Positions 53,820-62,192 of a DNA stretch of 64,000 bases are shown here, piece after piece. This stretch comes from Fluviicola sp. XM-24bin1. GTDB lineage: Bacteria > Bacteroidota > Bacteroidia > Flavobacteriales_D > Crocinitomicaceae. Under the pieces are notes generated by a model. That model had not been told where the DNA came from. It made no database searches and worked only from the letters and a program-made list of their open reading frames with translations. A program made the position numbers and the translations under genes. The stretch lies in assembly GCA_003149635.1 (NCBI GenBank), contig QCWI01000011.1, forward strand, positions 1 through 64,000, read 5' to 3'. The stretch's first letter is position 1, and the number at the start of each line of letters is the position of its first letter.

Positions 53820-56414
53820 TTATTCCACAGCACCTTCGTTTTCAATATCCGTGCCACTTTCACTGGAAGTGTCTTCTGAAGATTCTCCGTTGGCTGCATC
53901 TTCATTGATGATTGGGTTTCCATCTTCATCCAATTCAACCATTTCTTCGTCGTCACTTCTCGGAACTCGTGCAACCGCAGCGATCTCTGATTTTCCTTTC
54001 AGGTTAATCAATTTAACCCCTTGAGCAGCACGTCCCATGGTGCGGATCGTGTCAATGTGCATTCGAATTGTTACTCCTGATTTTGTGATAATCATCAAGT
54101 CTTCCTCGTCTGTCACATTTTTAATCGAGAGCAATTTACCTGTTTTATCAGTAATATTCAAAGTTTTAACTCCTTTACCACCGCGGTTTGTGATACGGTA
54201 AACAGGCTCTTGATCTTCTGGATCGTTCAGGTAAGTACGTTTTCCATAACCTTTCTCCGAAACTACTAGAATGGTAGAGAACACGTCTTCAACACAGATC
54301 ATTCCGACTACCTCGTCTTTGTCATCTGCCAACGTTACACCGCGAACTCCTGCAGCATTACGTCCCATAGCACGTACTTTCTCTTCGTTGAATCGGATGG
54401 CGCGACCGTTTGTGGTTGCCAATACGATCTCGTTAGATCCATTCGTCAATTTAGCTTCGAGCAATTCATCGTTCTCACGAATGGTAATTGCGTTAATACC
54501 GTTACTACGCGGACGAGAGTAGGCCTCCAAGGAAGTTTTCTTGATGACTCCACGTTTTGTTGCCATTACAACGAAGTTGTTATCCAAATACTCCTTATCT
54601 GTAAGATCAGTAACCTTAACGTACGCTTTAACTTTATCGTCTTGTTCGATATTCAACAAGTTCTGAATTGCACGTCCTTTACCAGTTTTCGATCCTTCTG
54701 GAATTTCAAATACACGCATCCAGAAACATTTACCTTTCTCTGTGAAGATTAATAGGTAGTTGTGGTTGGTTGCGACGAATAGTTCTTCTAAGAAGTCTTT
54801 GTCACGTGTAGCAGATCCTTTCGATCCCATTCCACCACGATTCTGAACCTTGTATTCTGCTAAGCTTGTACGTTTGATGTATCCAGCGTGAGAAATAGTA
54901 ACGACTACTTCTTCGTTAGGAATTAAATCCTCAATACGCATTTCGCTAGCAGAGTATTCAATCTGTGAACGACGCTCATCTCCGTATTTGTCTCGTACTT
55001 CGATTAATTCATCCTTGATGATCTCCATACGACGTTCTTCACGATCTAGGATGTCCTTCAGATCTTTAATCAAGTTCATCAAGTCATCGTACTCAGAGCG
55101 TAATTTATCTTGTTCTAGTCCTGTCAACTGACGAAGGCGCATCTCAACAATAGCACGAGCCTGAATATCTGTCAATTCGAAGCGTTCTATCAACTTCTCA
55201 CGAGCTTCCTCTGGGCTTTTCGATCCACGGATCAATGCGATTACTTCGTCAATGTTGTCAGAAGCAATGATTAAACCTTCTAGTATGTGCGCTCTTTCTT
55301 CAGCTTTGCGTAATTCGTATTTGGTACGGCGAACAACCACATCATGACGGAAATCAACGAAGTGACGAATCATGTCCTTGAGGTTTAGAAGCTCAGGACG
55401 CCCGTTTACCAAACAGATGTTATTTACTGAAAATGAAGTTTGTAGCGCTGTATACTTGAATAATTTGTTTAAAACTACGTTAGGAATGGAATCACGTTTC
55501 AATTCATAAACGATGCGCATTCCTTTACGATCGGACTCGTCTCGGATATCCGAAATTCCATCGATCTTTTTATCGTTAACAAGCTCCGCTGTTTTACGGA
55601 TCATGTCCGCTTTATTCACTTGGTATGGAATCTCCGTAACGATAATTACTTCTTTTCCGGACTTCGTTTCTTCGATCTCTGCTTTAGCACGCATCACGAT
55701 ACGGCCTTTACCAGTCAACAGGGCTTCACGAGCTCCATCGTAACCGTAGATGATTCCTCCAGTAGGGAAGTCAGGTGCCTTAACATGCTGCAAGAGCTCT
55801 TCATCTTCGATTTCTTTGTTATCGATGTAGGCGATCATTCCGTTTGCAACCTCTGTTAAGTTGTGAGGGGCCATATTCGTCGCCATACCTACAGCAATAC
55901 CACTGGCACCGTTCACCAAAAGGTTCGGAATTTTTGATGGAAGTACTGTTGGCTCTTCCAAACTATCATCGAAGTTCGGAGCGAAATCAACCGTTTCTTT
56001 GTCAAGGTCACCGAGCATCTCTTCAGAGATTTTGCGTAAACGAGCTTCTGTATATCGCATTGCTGCGGGGCTGTCGCCATCTACGGAACCATAGTTTCCT
56101 TGTCCATCGACAAGCGGGTATCGTAGTGACCAAGGCTGGGCCATACGAACCATTGTATCATAAACAGAACTGTCTCCATGTGGGTGGTATTTACCCAATA
56201 CTTCCCCGACAATTCTCGCACTCTTCTTATAAGGTCTGTTCGAATAGACACCTAAGTCCTGCATTCCGTAGAGAACGCGGCGGTGTACAGGCTTAAAACC
56301 ATCTCGAACATCAGGCAATGCTCTCGACACAATCACCGACATGGAATAGTCGATGTAGGCCGATTTCATTTCATCCTCAATATTGATCTGGATTATTCTT
56401 TCTCCGTCTGCCAT
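53820..56414 (-). CDS. gyrA: DNA gyrase subunit A
   Basis: 864 residues. The breakage-reunion domain has [19 protein letters not shown] (the quinolone-determining region, with Ser82 and Asp86 in the sensitive form) and the catalytic Tyr121 in [10 protein letters not shown]. The C-terminal beta-pinwheel repeats hold the GyrA box in [13 protein letters not shown] (Q-R-G-G-x-G), which distinguishes it from topoisomerase IV ParC. A 35-residue acidic tail ([20 protein letters not shown] onward) ends the protein, a feature known to tune wrapping in other gyrases. It is divergent from clpC. Confidence 0.97.
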   Translation of the reverse strand: MADGERIIQINIEDEMKSAYIDYSMSVIVSRALPDVRDGFKPVHRRVLYGMQDLGVYSNRPYKKSARIVGEVLGKYHPHGDSSVYDTMVRMAQPWSLRYPLVDGQGNYGSVDGDSPAAMRYTEARLRKISEEMLGDLDKETVDFAPNFDDSLEEPTVLPSKIPNLLVNGASGIAVGMATNMAPHNLTEVANGMIAYIDNKEIEDEELLQHVKAPDFPTGGIIYGYDGAREALLTGKGRIVMRAKAEIEETKSGKEVIIVTEIPYQVNKADMIRKTAELVNDKKIDGISDIRDESDRKGMRIVYELKRDSIPNVVLNKLFKYTALQTSFSVNNICLVNGRPELLNLKDMIRHFVDFRHDVVVRRTKYELRKAEERAHILEGLIIASDNIDEVIALIRGSKSPEEAREKLIERFELTDIQARAIVEMRLRQLTGLEQDKLRSEYDDLMNLIKDLKDILDREERRMEIIKDELIEVRDKYGDERRSQIEYSASEMRIEDLIPNEEVVVTISHAGYIKRTSLAEYKVQNRGGMGSKGSATRDKDFLEELFVATNHNYLLIFTEKGKCFWMRVFEIPEGSKTGKGRAIQNLLNIEQDDKVKAYVKVTDLTDKEYLDNNFVVMATKRGVIKKTSLEAYSRPRSNGINAITIRENDELLEAKLTNGSNEIVLATTNGRAIRFNEEKVRAMGRNAAGVRGVTLADDKDEVVGMICVEDVFSTILVVSEKGYGKRTYLNDPEDQEPVYRITNRGGKGVKTLNITDKTGKLLSIKNVTDEEDLMIITKSGVTIRMHIDTIRTMGRAAQGVKLINLKGKSEIAAVARVPRSDDEEMVELDEDGNPIINEDAANGESSEDTSSESGTDIENEGAVE

Positions 56415-56900
56415 GAGTATATAATTCGTTAAGTGTTTAGCACGGTTTGTGCGTGTTCAAAAGCAAGCTTCGAAATTAGTCAATTCGGGTCATAAATCAC
56501 TTGTTGAAAAACCCGGATTTACTAACAAAAATCTGTGGAAAATGGCTGTTTTCCATGACTTATTAACAATTTTGAATTTAAGGCCAGAAAAACGCATTTT
56601 TACCTAAAGTACACAAGAGAAAACACGAACAGTTGGGAGGTAGGAATTTATGTCATTGTCATGACAGTTATCGGAATGCTGATATATGATTGAAAATCAA
56701 TTAAAACGCCTGACACTTGCCTGACAGAATGTCCAATTATGACAATAGGAACGGTTCTTGATTCTCAAAATGCAAACAAGAATATGTGAAAAAGAACATA
56801 ATGAGCCTGCGATTTATGTTTTTTATACGTTATATATTTGTAGGAGTGCGTCAAAACTCTCTTTTCGCATCTCATACAAGGATTATTAAAGCATTCAATT
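56415..56900. promoter_or_regulatory. Divergent gyrA/clpC control region
   Basis: 486 nt without a gene. TATATTTG (56833-56840) is an exact -7 box for clpC, 60 nt before its ATG. TGGAAAA-tggctg-TTTTCCA (56536-56555) is an inverted repeat nearer gyrA. Between 56651 and 56744 there are six copies of TGACA/TGTCA, three of them packed as TGTCATTGTCATGACA. No CIRCE or CtsR site is present. Confidence 0.55.
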
Positions 56901-59447
56901 ATGGAAGCAAAATTCTCTCAAAGAGTGAAAGATGTTATCAGCTTTAGTCGTGAGGAAGCTCTTCGACTAGGGAATGATTTCATTGGGGTTGAGCACTTGT
57001 TGTTAGGGCTCATTCGTGAAGGTGATGGAAAAGCAATTGCTGTATTGCATGAGTTTCATCTGGATTTGAAAATGATCCGAAAAGAAGTAGAGCAAAACTT
57101 ATCTAAGTCAGCTGCAACGGCTATCGGAACGCAAAACTTGACCAATATTCCGTTGGTGAAGCAAGCGGAGCGTGTGCTGAAGTTGACTTACCTGGAAGCG
57201 AAACTATACAAGAGCCCTATGATCGGGACAGAACATCTCTTACTGTCGATTTTGAAAAATGAAGACAGTGCCGCATGCAGTATTTTAAATAAGTACGGCG
57301 TGATTTATGAAAATGTAAAAGACGAATTAGAATCAATGAAAGATGATCAAATAACACCTAGGGCAGAATTCCCAGGTGGAACAGATGACGAACCAGCAGG
57401 AGGGGAAGAATCATTCTCTTCGCAGCGAAAAGCGGATCCGAAATCGAAAACGCCAGTATTGGACAATTTTGGACGTGATTTGACGAAGATGGCCGAAGCA
57501 GGTCGTTTGGACCCTATTGTTGGACGTGAGAAAGAAATTGAGCGCGTAAGCCAAATCTTGTCGCGTAGAAAGAAAAACAACCCGATTTTGATCGGTGAGC
57601 CCGGAGTGGGTAAAAGTGCAATCGCAGAAGGATTAGCACTTCGAATCGTAGAACGTAAAGTATCGCGTGTACTTTTCAATAAGCGCATTGTATCGTTGGA
57701 TTTGGCGTCTTTGGTAGCTGGAACGAAATACCGTGGTCAGTTCGAGGAGCGAATGAAAGCGGTGATGCAAGAAATTGAGAAGAATCCAGATGTGATTTTA
57801 TTCATTGACGAGATTCACACGATTATTGGTGCTGGAGGTGCTTCAGGATCGTTGGATGCATCGAACATGTTTAAGCCGGCCTTGGCACGTGGGGAAATGC
57901 AAGCGATAGGAGCTACGACTTTGGACGAGTACCGCCAGTACATCGAAAAAGATGGTGCTTTGGAACGCCGTTTCCAGAAAGTATTGGTTGAGCCTACATC
58001 GAAAGAAGAAACGTTCCAGATTTTGAACAATATTAAGGAGCGTTACGAAGATCACCACTCAGTTCGATTCACCAAAGAAGCGATTGAGGCGTGTGTGAGC
58101 TTGACAGAGCGTTACATTACAGACCGACACCTTCCAGACAAGGCAATTGATGCTTTGGATGAAGTAGGATCTCGTGTACACTTGACGAATATCAACGTTC
58201 CTCAAGAGATTTTGGATATCGAAGAGAAGATCGAAAATCTGAAGGAGGAAAAGAACGAAGTAATCAAGTCACAACAGTACGAGAAAGCGGCGGAGCTTCG
58301 TGACAGCGAGCGCAAACTTCAGGAAGAATTAGAAGTAGCTAAGAAGAAGTGGGAAGAGGAATCCAAAGAAAACAGAGTAGAGGTGACAGAAGAGCATGTT
58401 GCTGAAGTAGTTTCTATGATGTCTGGAGTTCCTGTGACACGGATTTCTGAGTCTGAGACAGGTCGTTTGGCGATCATGTCTGACGAAATCAAAGGAAAAG
58501 TAATTGGTCAGGACGAAGCGGTGAAGAAAGTAGTGAAAGCTATTCAGCGTAACCGTGCAGGATTGAAAGATCCTAACAAACCAATCGGATCGTTCTTCTT
58601 CCTAGGGCCAACTGGAGTTGGTAAAACGCAATTGGCGAAAGTATTGGCGAAATACTTGTTTGATTCAGAAGATTCTTTAATCCGTATCGATATGTCAGAG
58701 TACATGGAGAAATTTTCTATCTCTCGCTTGGTAGGAGCGCCCCCGGGTTATGTAGGTTACGAAGAAGGTGGACAGTTGACGGAAAAAGTACGTCGCAAGC
58801 CTTACTCAATCGTTCTTTTGGATGAGATTGAGAAAGCACACCCAGATGTATTCAACTTGTTGTTGCAGGCCTTGGATGATGGTCACATGACCGACGGATT
58901 GGGTCGTAAGATTGATTTCAAGAACACGATTTTGATCATGACTTCGAATATCGGAGCGCGTCAATTGCAAGACTTTGGAACAGGTGTTGGATTCGGAACG
59001 CAGGCGAAAATGGAACAAGCAGATGAAGCTGCGAAAGCGGTAGTTCAAAATGCTCTGAGAAAGGCCTTCTCTCCAGAATTCTTGAACCGTGTGGATGACA
59101 TGATCATGTTCAACTCATTGACGCGCGAAGATATCCACCAAATCATTGATTTGGAGTTGGATAAGTTGTACGGACGATTAAACGATCTTGGATACAGCAT
59201 CGAAATGACGGAAAAAGCGAAAGATTACATCGTTGAAAAAGGGTACGATGAAAAGTTTGGAGCACGTCCGTTGAAAAGAGCCATCCAAAAGTTGATTGAA
59301 GATCCGTTGGCGGAAGAAATTGTGAAATCAAACTTGCATGAAGGTGATACCATCAAGATGGATTACAATGAAGGCGATGCTGAATTGACAATTGACATCA
59401 AAAAAAGTAAAACACAAAAATCAAAGCCAAAGCAGGAAGAAAAATAA
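56901..59447 (+). CDS. clpC: AAA+ unfoldase ClpC
   Basis: 848 residues. The Clp N-domain repeats cover 1-150; AAA-1 has Walker A GEPGVGKS (232-239) and Walker B ILFIDE (299-304); a UVR motif (about 452-487, [21 protein letters not shown]) marks it as ClpC rather than ClpB or ClpA; AAA-2 has GPTGVGKT (569-576) and VLLDE (638-642). The loop GTGVGFG (about 694-700) should dock on ClpP, so it unfolds proteins for degradation. The long ClpB coiled coil is missing. A strong terminator follows. Regulation may use the TGACA cluster upstream. Confidence 0.96.
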   Translation: MEAKFSQRVKDVISFSREEALRLGNDFIGVEHLLLGLIREGDGKAIAVLHEFHLDLKMIRKEVEQNLSKSAATAIGTQNLTNIPLVKQAERVLKLTYLEAKLYKSPMIGTEHLLLSILKNEDSAACSILNKYGVIYENVKDELESMKDDQITPRAEFPGGTDDEPAGGEESFSSQRKADPKSKTPVLDNFGRDLTKMAEAGRLDPIVGREKEIERVSQILSRRKKNNPILIGEPGVGKSAIAEGLALRIVERKVSRVLFNKRIVSLDLASLVAGTKYRGQFEERMKAVMQEIEKNPDVILFIDEIHTIIGAGGASGSLDASNMFKPALARGEMQAIGATTLDEYRQYIEKDGALERRFQKVLVEPTSKEETFQILNNIKERYEDHHSVRFTKEAIEACVSLTERYITDRHLPDKAIDALDEVGSRVHLTNINVPQEILDIEEKIENLKEEKNEVIKSQQYEKAAELRDSERKLQEELEVAKKKWEEESKENRVEVTEEHVAEVVSMMSGVPVTRISESETGRLAIMSDEIKGKVIGQDEAVKKVVKAIQRNRAGLKDPNKPIGSFFFLGPTGVGKTQLAKVLAKYLFDSEDSLIRIDMSEYMEKFSISRLVGAPPGYVGYEEGGQLTEKVRRKPYSIVLLDEIEKAHPDVFNLLLQALDDGHMTDGLGRKIDFKNTILIMTSNIGARQLQDFGTGVGFGTQAKMEQADEAAKAVVQNALRKAFSPEFLNRVDDMIMFNSLTREDIHQIIDLELDKLYGRLNDLGYSIEMTEKAKDYIVEKGYDEKFGARPLKRAIQKLIEDPLAEEIVKSNLHEGDTIKMDYNEGDAELTIDIKKSKTQKSKPKQEEK

Positions 59448-59508
59448 CTCAATGACGAGTTGACTGCATTGGCATCATTAAATAGAGGTAAGAATCTCTA
59501 CTTGCATT

Positions 59509-59536
59509 AAAGGGAACTTCGGTTCCCTTTTTTTTG
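59509..59536 (+). terminator. Rho-independent terminator of clpC
   Basis: AAAGGGAAC (59509-59517), a TTCG tetraloop and GTTCCCTTT, then a run of T. It almost abuts the end of the convergent broken gene. Confidence 0.88.
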
Positions 59537-59538
59537 TG

Positions 59539-59852
59539 CTACAATTTGAAATAGGAGATCAAAAAGAACGCAAATACGAACAGCAGTACTATTGAAATTA
59601 TTGAGCATATAATCCCCGCCTTTGCCTTGCTATATGAGTCAGGGGTGTAATCCTCTGGATGTTCTTTGTAATCTTTGAGCGTTCTGCTCGCAGCGATGAA
59701 GCTGAAACGGCGCAAGCAAGCCCTAATGCTCCTGCAGCTAGAACGACGGATGCAATTCCCAGAAACAGCGCAGTATTGGCCTCAGTGTGCCTTTTAGGCC
59801 CAGATTCTTGGACTTCAGGTTCGAAGGGTTGTATCTGATCACTATCCAGCAT
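59539..59852 (-). pseudogene. Frameshifted CCC-motif-like small membrane protein gene
   Basis: From the ATG at 59852 the reading is MLDSDQIQPFEPEVQESGPK, RHTEANTALFLGIASVVLAA, GALGLACAVSAS and then, in the same frame, a nonsense-looking tail. Switching frame by one base near 59690 gives RTLKDYKEHPEDYTPDSYSK, AKAGIICSIISIVLLFVFAF, FLISYFKL and a TAG at 59539. The restored protein parallels its upstream neighbour (helix, Tyr/Ser/Lys-rich linker with KAKAG, helix), so a one-base deletion broke it. The family resembles the Bacteroidota CCC-motif membrane proteins. It would be the last gene of the murQ operon. Confidence 0.7.
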
Positions 59853-59866
59853 AGGTGAAGACAGAA

Positions 59867-60172
59867 TTACCCGATTCTGGCGAAGATATATATCAGCCAA
59901 AGTACAGATACTCCAAGTCCAATGTAACCACATACCTGTCCTGCTTTCGCATTCTTATATGAGCTTTCAAGGTATTTATGACGATTCTCCTCGTATCTTC
60001 TAATCGAACTTCCAGCTGAGCTAACAGCCACAATCCCAAGGATGATTCCAATCAATCCCGCTAAAGGAATTGAAATGATTCCACAGACCAAAGCGGTTGT
60101 CGCTCCAGGGATTTTCGTTTTTGGGCCGTCTTCTCCAGTGAAAACGTCGTCTAAATTTTCTGATTGACTCAT
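59867..60172 (-). CDS. Small two-helix membrane protein, CCC-motif-like
   Basis: 101 residues: an acidic N-terminus MSQSENLDDVFTGEDGPKTK, a first hydrophobic hairpin TTALVCGIISIPLAGLIGIILGIVAV, then the linker SSIRRYEENRHKYLESSYKNAKAGQVCGYIGLGVSVLWLIYIF. The linker with Y-x-x-x-S-Y-K-N-x-x-A-G is typical of CCC-motif membrane proteins in Bacteroidota, whose role is unknown. It is the intact member of a local set of related genes (59539, 60385). Confidence 0.75.
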   Translation of the reverse strand: MSQSENLDDVFTGEDGPKTKIPGATTALVCGIISIPLAGLIGIILGIVAVSSAGSSIRRYEENRHKYLESSYKNAKAGQVCGYIGLGVSVLWLIYIFARIG

Positions 60173-60203
60173 ATTAGCGTAATTGGTTTATAAAGATAAT
60201 AGC

Positions 60204-60371
60204 TTAGTGCAGTACTTGGTACAATCCATAAGAAAACCCAAGAACGCAGAGTAAAAGCACCACGGTAAGAATGATTGTTGAGAGCCAATTTCTTTCATAA
60301 ACGATTTCTTCCTCAGGGATTCTGTTCTCAGGCGAGTCGTCAATTAATTCTTTGCTTTCCTTAATGTCCAT
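60204..60371 (-). CDS. 55-residue single-helix membrane protein
   Basis: A short gene: MDIKESKELIDDSPENRIPE, EEIVYERNWLSTIILTVVLL, LCVLGFSYGLYQVLH. An acidic N-terminus leads to one C-terminal membrane helix. It lies 13 nt after the end of the broken 60385 gene and 31 nt before the 59867 gene, all in the same direction, which supports a real gene in the set. Function unknown. Confidence 0.6.
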   Translation of the reverse strand: MDIKESKELIDDSPENRIPEEEIVYERNWLSTIILTVVLLLCVLGFSYGLYQVLH

Positions 60372-60384
60372 GTAGCCTTGTCAG

Positions 60385-60741
60385 TTATAATTGTAGTGAT
60401 CCGAAGAGAAAGTCAAGGATTTCGTTGATATAAAAAAGCATCAGAAAACCATAAAACGGAACAGGAATTAAAAGTGCAAACATGGCCAGAAGTCTCATGG
60501 AATCGGCCTTTTTTATTGAGATGGGAGAGTAGCGATGTGGACTCATTTTGATGAACTCACGATAGTCTTTGGACTTTTTCTACGCAATTCCAGCAAGTAC
60601 AATTCCAATGAATACAACGGAAGTCAAGAAGGCGAAAATGCTCACGATTAAATAGGTGTCGACATCAGGAGGTTCAATTCTGTCCATCGCGTTTTCCAGA
60701 TTATCGCTGGGTTCTTTGTCAAGAAGGTCAGACTCGCTCAC
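60385..60741 (-). pseudogene. Small membrane protein gene interrupted by in-frame TAG
   Basis: A GTG at 60741, 10 nt after the murQ stop, opens MSESDLLDKEPSDNLENAMD, RIEPPDVDTYLIVSIFAFLT, SVVFIGIVLAGIA and then TAG at 60580-60582. In the same frame the sense continues KKSKDYREFIKMSPHRYSPI, SIKKADSMRLLAMFALLIPV, PFYGFLMLFYINEILDFLFG, SLQL and a TAA at 60385. The whole (118 codons without the stop) has the helix, Lys/Tyr linker, helix layout of its neighbours. AAG to TAG is the simplest change. It may be a dead gene, a base error, or read through. Confidence 0.75.
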
Positions 60742-60751
60742 GGTTCTAAAT

Positions 60752-61561
60752 TCAAGACTTTACGCTATCCACCGCTTTCCTAACGCTACCATGTTTTTCT
60801 AGGAGTTCGGCTGCCTCATCATAGCTGATATTCAGTTGATCCTGAACCATTTTTGTACCGCGATCCACAAGCTTGTTGTTGCTCAACTGCATGTCTACCA
60901 TACGATTTCCTTTAACGCGGCCCAATTTGATCATCAAAGTAGTGCTAATCATGTTGAGCACAAGCTTCTGCGCCGTTCCCGATTTCATTCGCGTACTTCC
61001 AGTAACAAATTCAGGCCCAACAACAGGAACCATAGGGTATTCAGCCAATTTTGAAAGGGGAGAATCTGGGTTGCAAGTTATTCCACCGGTAATCAACCCA
61101 GCCTCTTTTGCGGATTGCAGTGCTCCCAAAACGTAAGGAGTCGTTCCTGAAGCGGCGATTCCTATCAGGCTATCTTTTGTGGTAATGGAAAATTCCTGAA
61201 GATCTTTCCAACCTTGTGTTGTGTCGTCTTCTGCAAATTCTACCGCTTTACGAATGGCGCTATCGCCTCCAGCCATGATTCCAATTACAGTATTGTGATC
61301 AACACCAAAGGTTGGTGGGCATTCACTGGCATCTACGATGCCCAGTCTTCCGCTGGTTCCCGCTCCGATATAAAAAAGACGGCCACCATCCTTCATGTTT
61401 TTGTAACAAGCATCGATGAAGGCTTGAATCTCTGGGATAACGGCATTCACAGCATTTGCCACTTTCTGATCCTCTTGATTAATGCCGAGCAAAAGGTCTT
61501 GAGTGGATTGTTGCTCTAAATTATTGTAAAGTGATTCTGATTCTGTAATTCGTTGACTCAT
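60752..61561 (-). CDS. murQ: N-acetylmuramic acid 6-phosphate etherase
   Basis: 269 residues. The SIS domain carries FYIGAGTSGRLGIVDASECPPTFG (63-86), in which Glu80 corresponds to the catalytic Glu of E. coli MurQ, and GSTRMKSGTAQKLVLNMIST. It cleaves the lactyl ether of MurNAc-6-phosphate to GlcNAc-6-phosphate in cell-wall recycling. Its ATG overlaps the stop of the phosphoribosyltransferase gene (ATGA at 61558-61561). No MurNAc kinase or importer is in the window. Four small membrane-protein genes follow in the same direction. Confidence 0.95.
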   Translation of the reverse strand: MSQRITESESLYNNLEQQSTQDLLLGINQEDQKVANAVNAVIPEIQAFIDACYKNMKDGGRLFYIGAGTSGRLGIVDASECPPTFGVDHNTVIGIMAGGDSAIRKAVEFAEDDTTQGWKDLQEFSITTKDSLIGIAASGTTPYVLGALQSAKEAGLITGGITCNPDSPLSKLAEYPMVPVVGPEFVTGSTRMKSGTAQKLVLNMISTTLMIKLGRVKGNRMVDMQLSNNKLVDRGTKMVQDQLNISYDEAAELLEKHGSVRKAVDSVKS

Positions 61562-62055
61562 GCCAAATACGCTTTTATACCGTTTTCATCCATAAGCACT
61601 TCCACACGTTCCTGCAGAGTAGTGGAAAGTCGAATCCCTACAAAATCTGCTTTGATGGGGAAGCGGCGGTGTGTTCTGTCAACAAGTGTTAAGGTTTTGA
61701 TCGCCTTTGTCGGGAACTGCAAAATCTCGTTAAGCGCATACTGCATTGTTTTTCCCGAATTCAAAACATCGTCTACCAATACGATAAAACCATTTTTCAT
61801 AGTTTCTGTTGGGATACTCAGTTTGATTGGTTCCGACCAAGGCTCGTCTTTGTTTACCGTCACTTCGAACAAATGGATCTTAACGTCATCCGTAGCTTCA
61901 CGAAGAATGTCTAAAAGTCGTTCAGCGAGTAAAAAACCATTTCCATGTATTCCACCGATAAAAACTTCTTTTTCCTCGAAACAATTCTCTAAAAGCTCGT
62001 GAGCGAGACGTTGAATTTTCTGCTCTAACTGTATAGGTGATAAGATTTCTTGCAT
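61558..62055 (-). CDS. Phosphoribosyltransferase, PyrR-like
   Basis: 165 residues of type I PRTase fold. The PRPP-binding motif is IVLVDDVLNSGKTMQYAL (91-108), and the N-terminal part has VFIGGIHGNGFLLAERLL. A flexible hood segment contains EPWSEPIKLSIPTET. It resembles PyrR/hypoxanthine-type PRTases of Bacteroidota. It could salvage a base such as uracil or a purine; no pyrimidine gene is adjacent, so the substrate is open. It is the first gene of the murQ operon and divergent from the PQQ-SPOR gene. Confidence 0.85.
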   Translation of the reverse strand: MQEILSPIQLEQKIQRLAHELLENCFEEKEVFIGGIHGNGFLLAERLLDILREATDDVKIHLFEVTVNKDEPWSEPIKLSIPTETMKNGFIVLVDDVLNSGKTMQYALNEILQFPTKAIKTLTLVDRTHRRFPIKADFVGIRLSTTLQERVEVLMDENGIKAYLA

Positions 62056-62192
62056 AACATTCTCGTGACTGAAGCAAAGATAAGAAAAAGCGATAGCTTT
62101 TGAAGACGAGAAACAGGCAGGCTAGCGCCAAAGTTTTGAGGAAGGAAACCTTCTCAAGAGATTAGAGTATAAGGTATAGCTTATTTATCCAC

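Noticed and set aside
6240-60582. Reassignment or general suppression of TAA and TAG as sense codons
   Set aside because: Well-conserved genes end exactly at TAA, TAG or TGA where their families end (for example mltG and osmC at TAA, dapF at TGA), so the stops work normally; only dispensable genes are interrupted.
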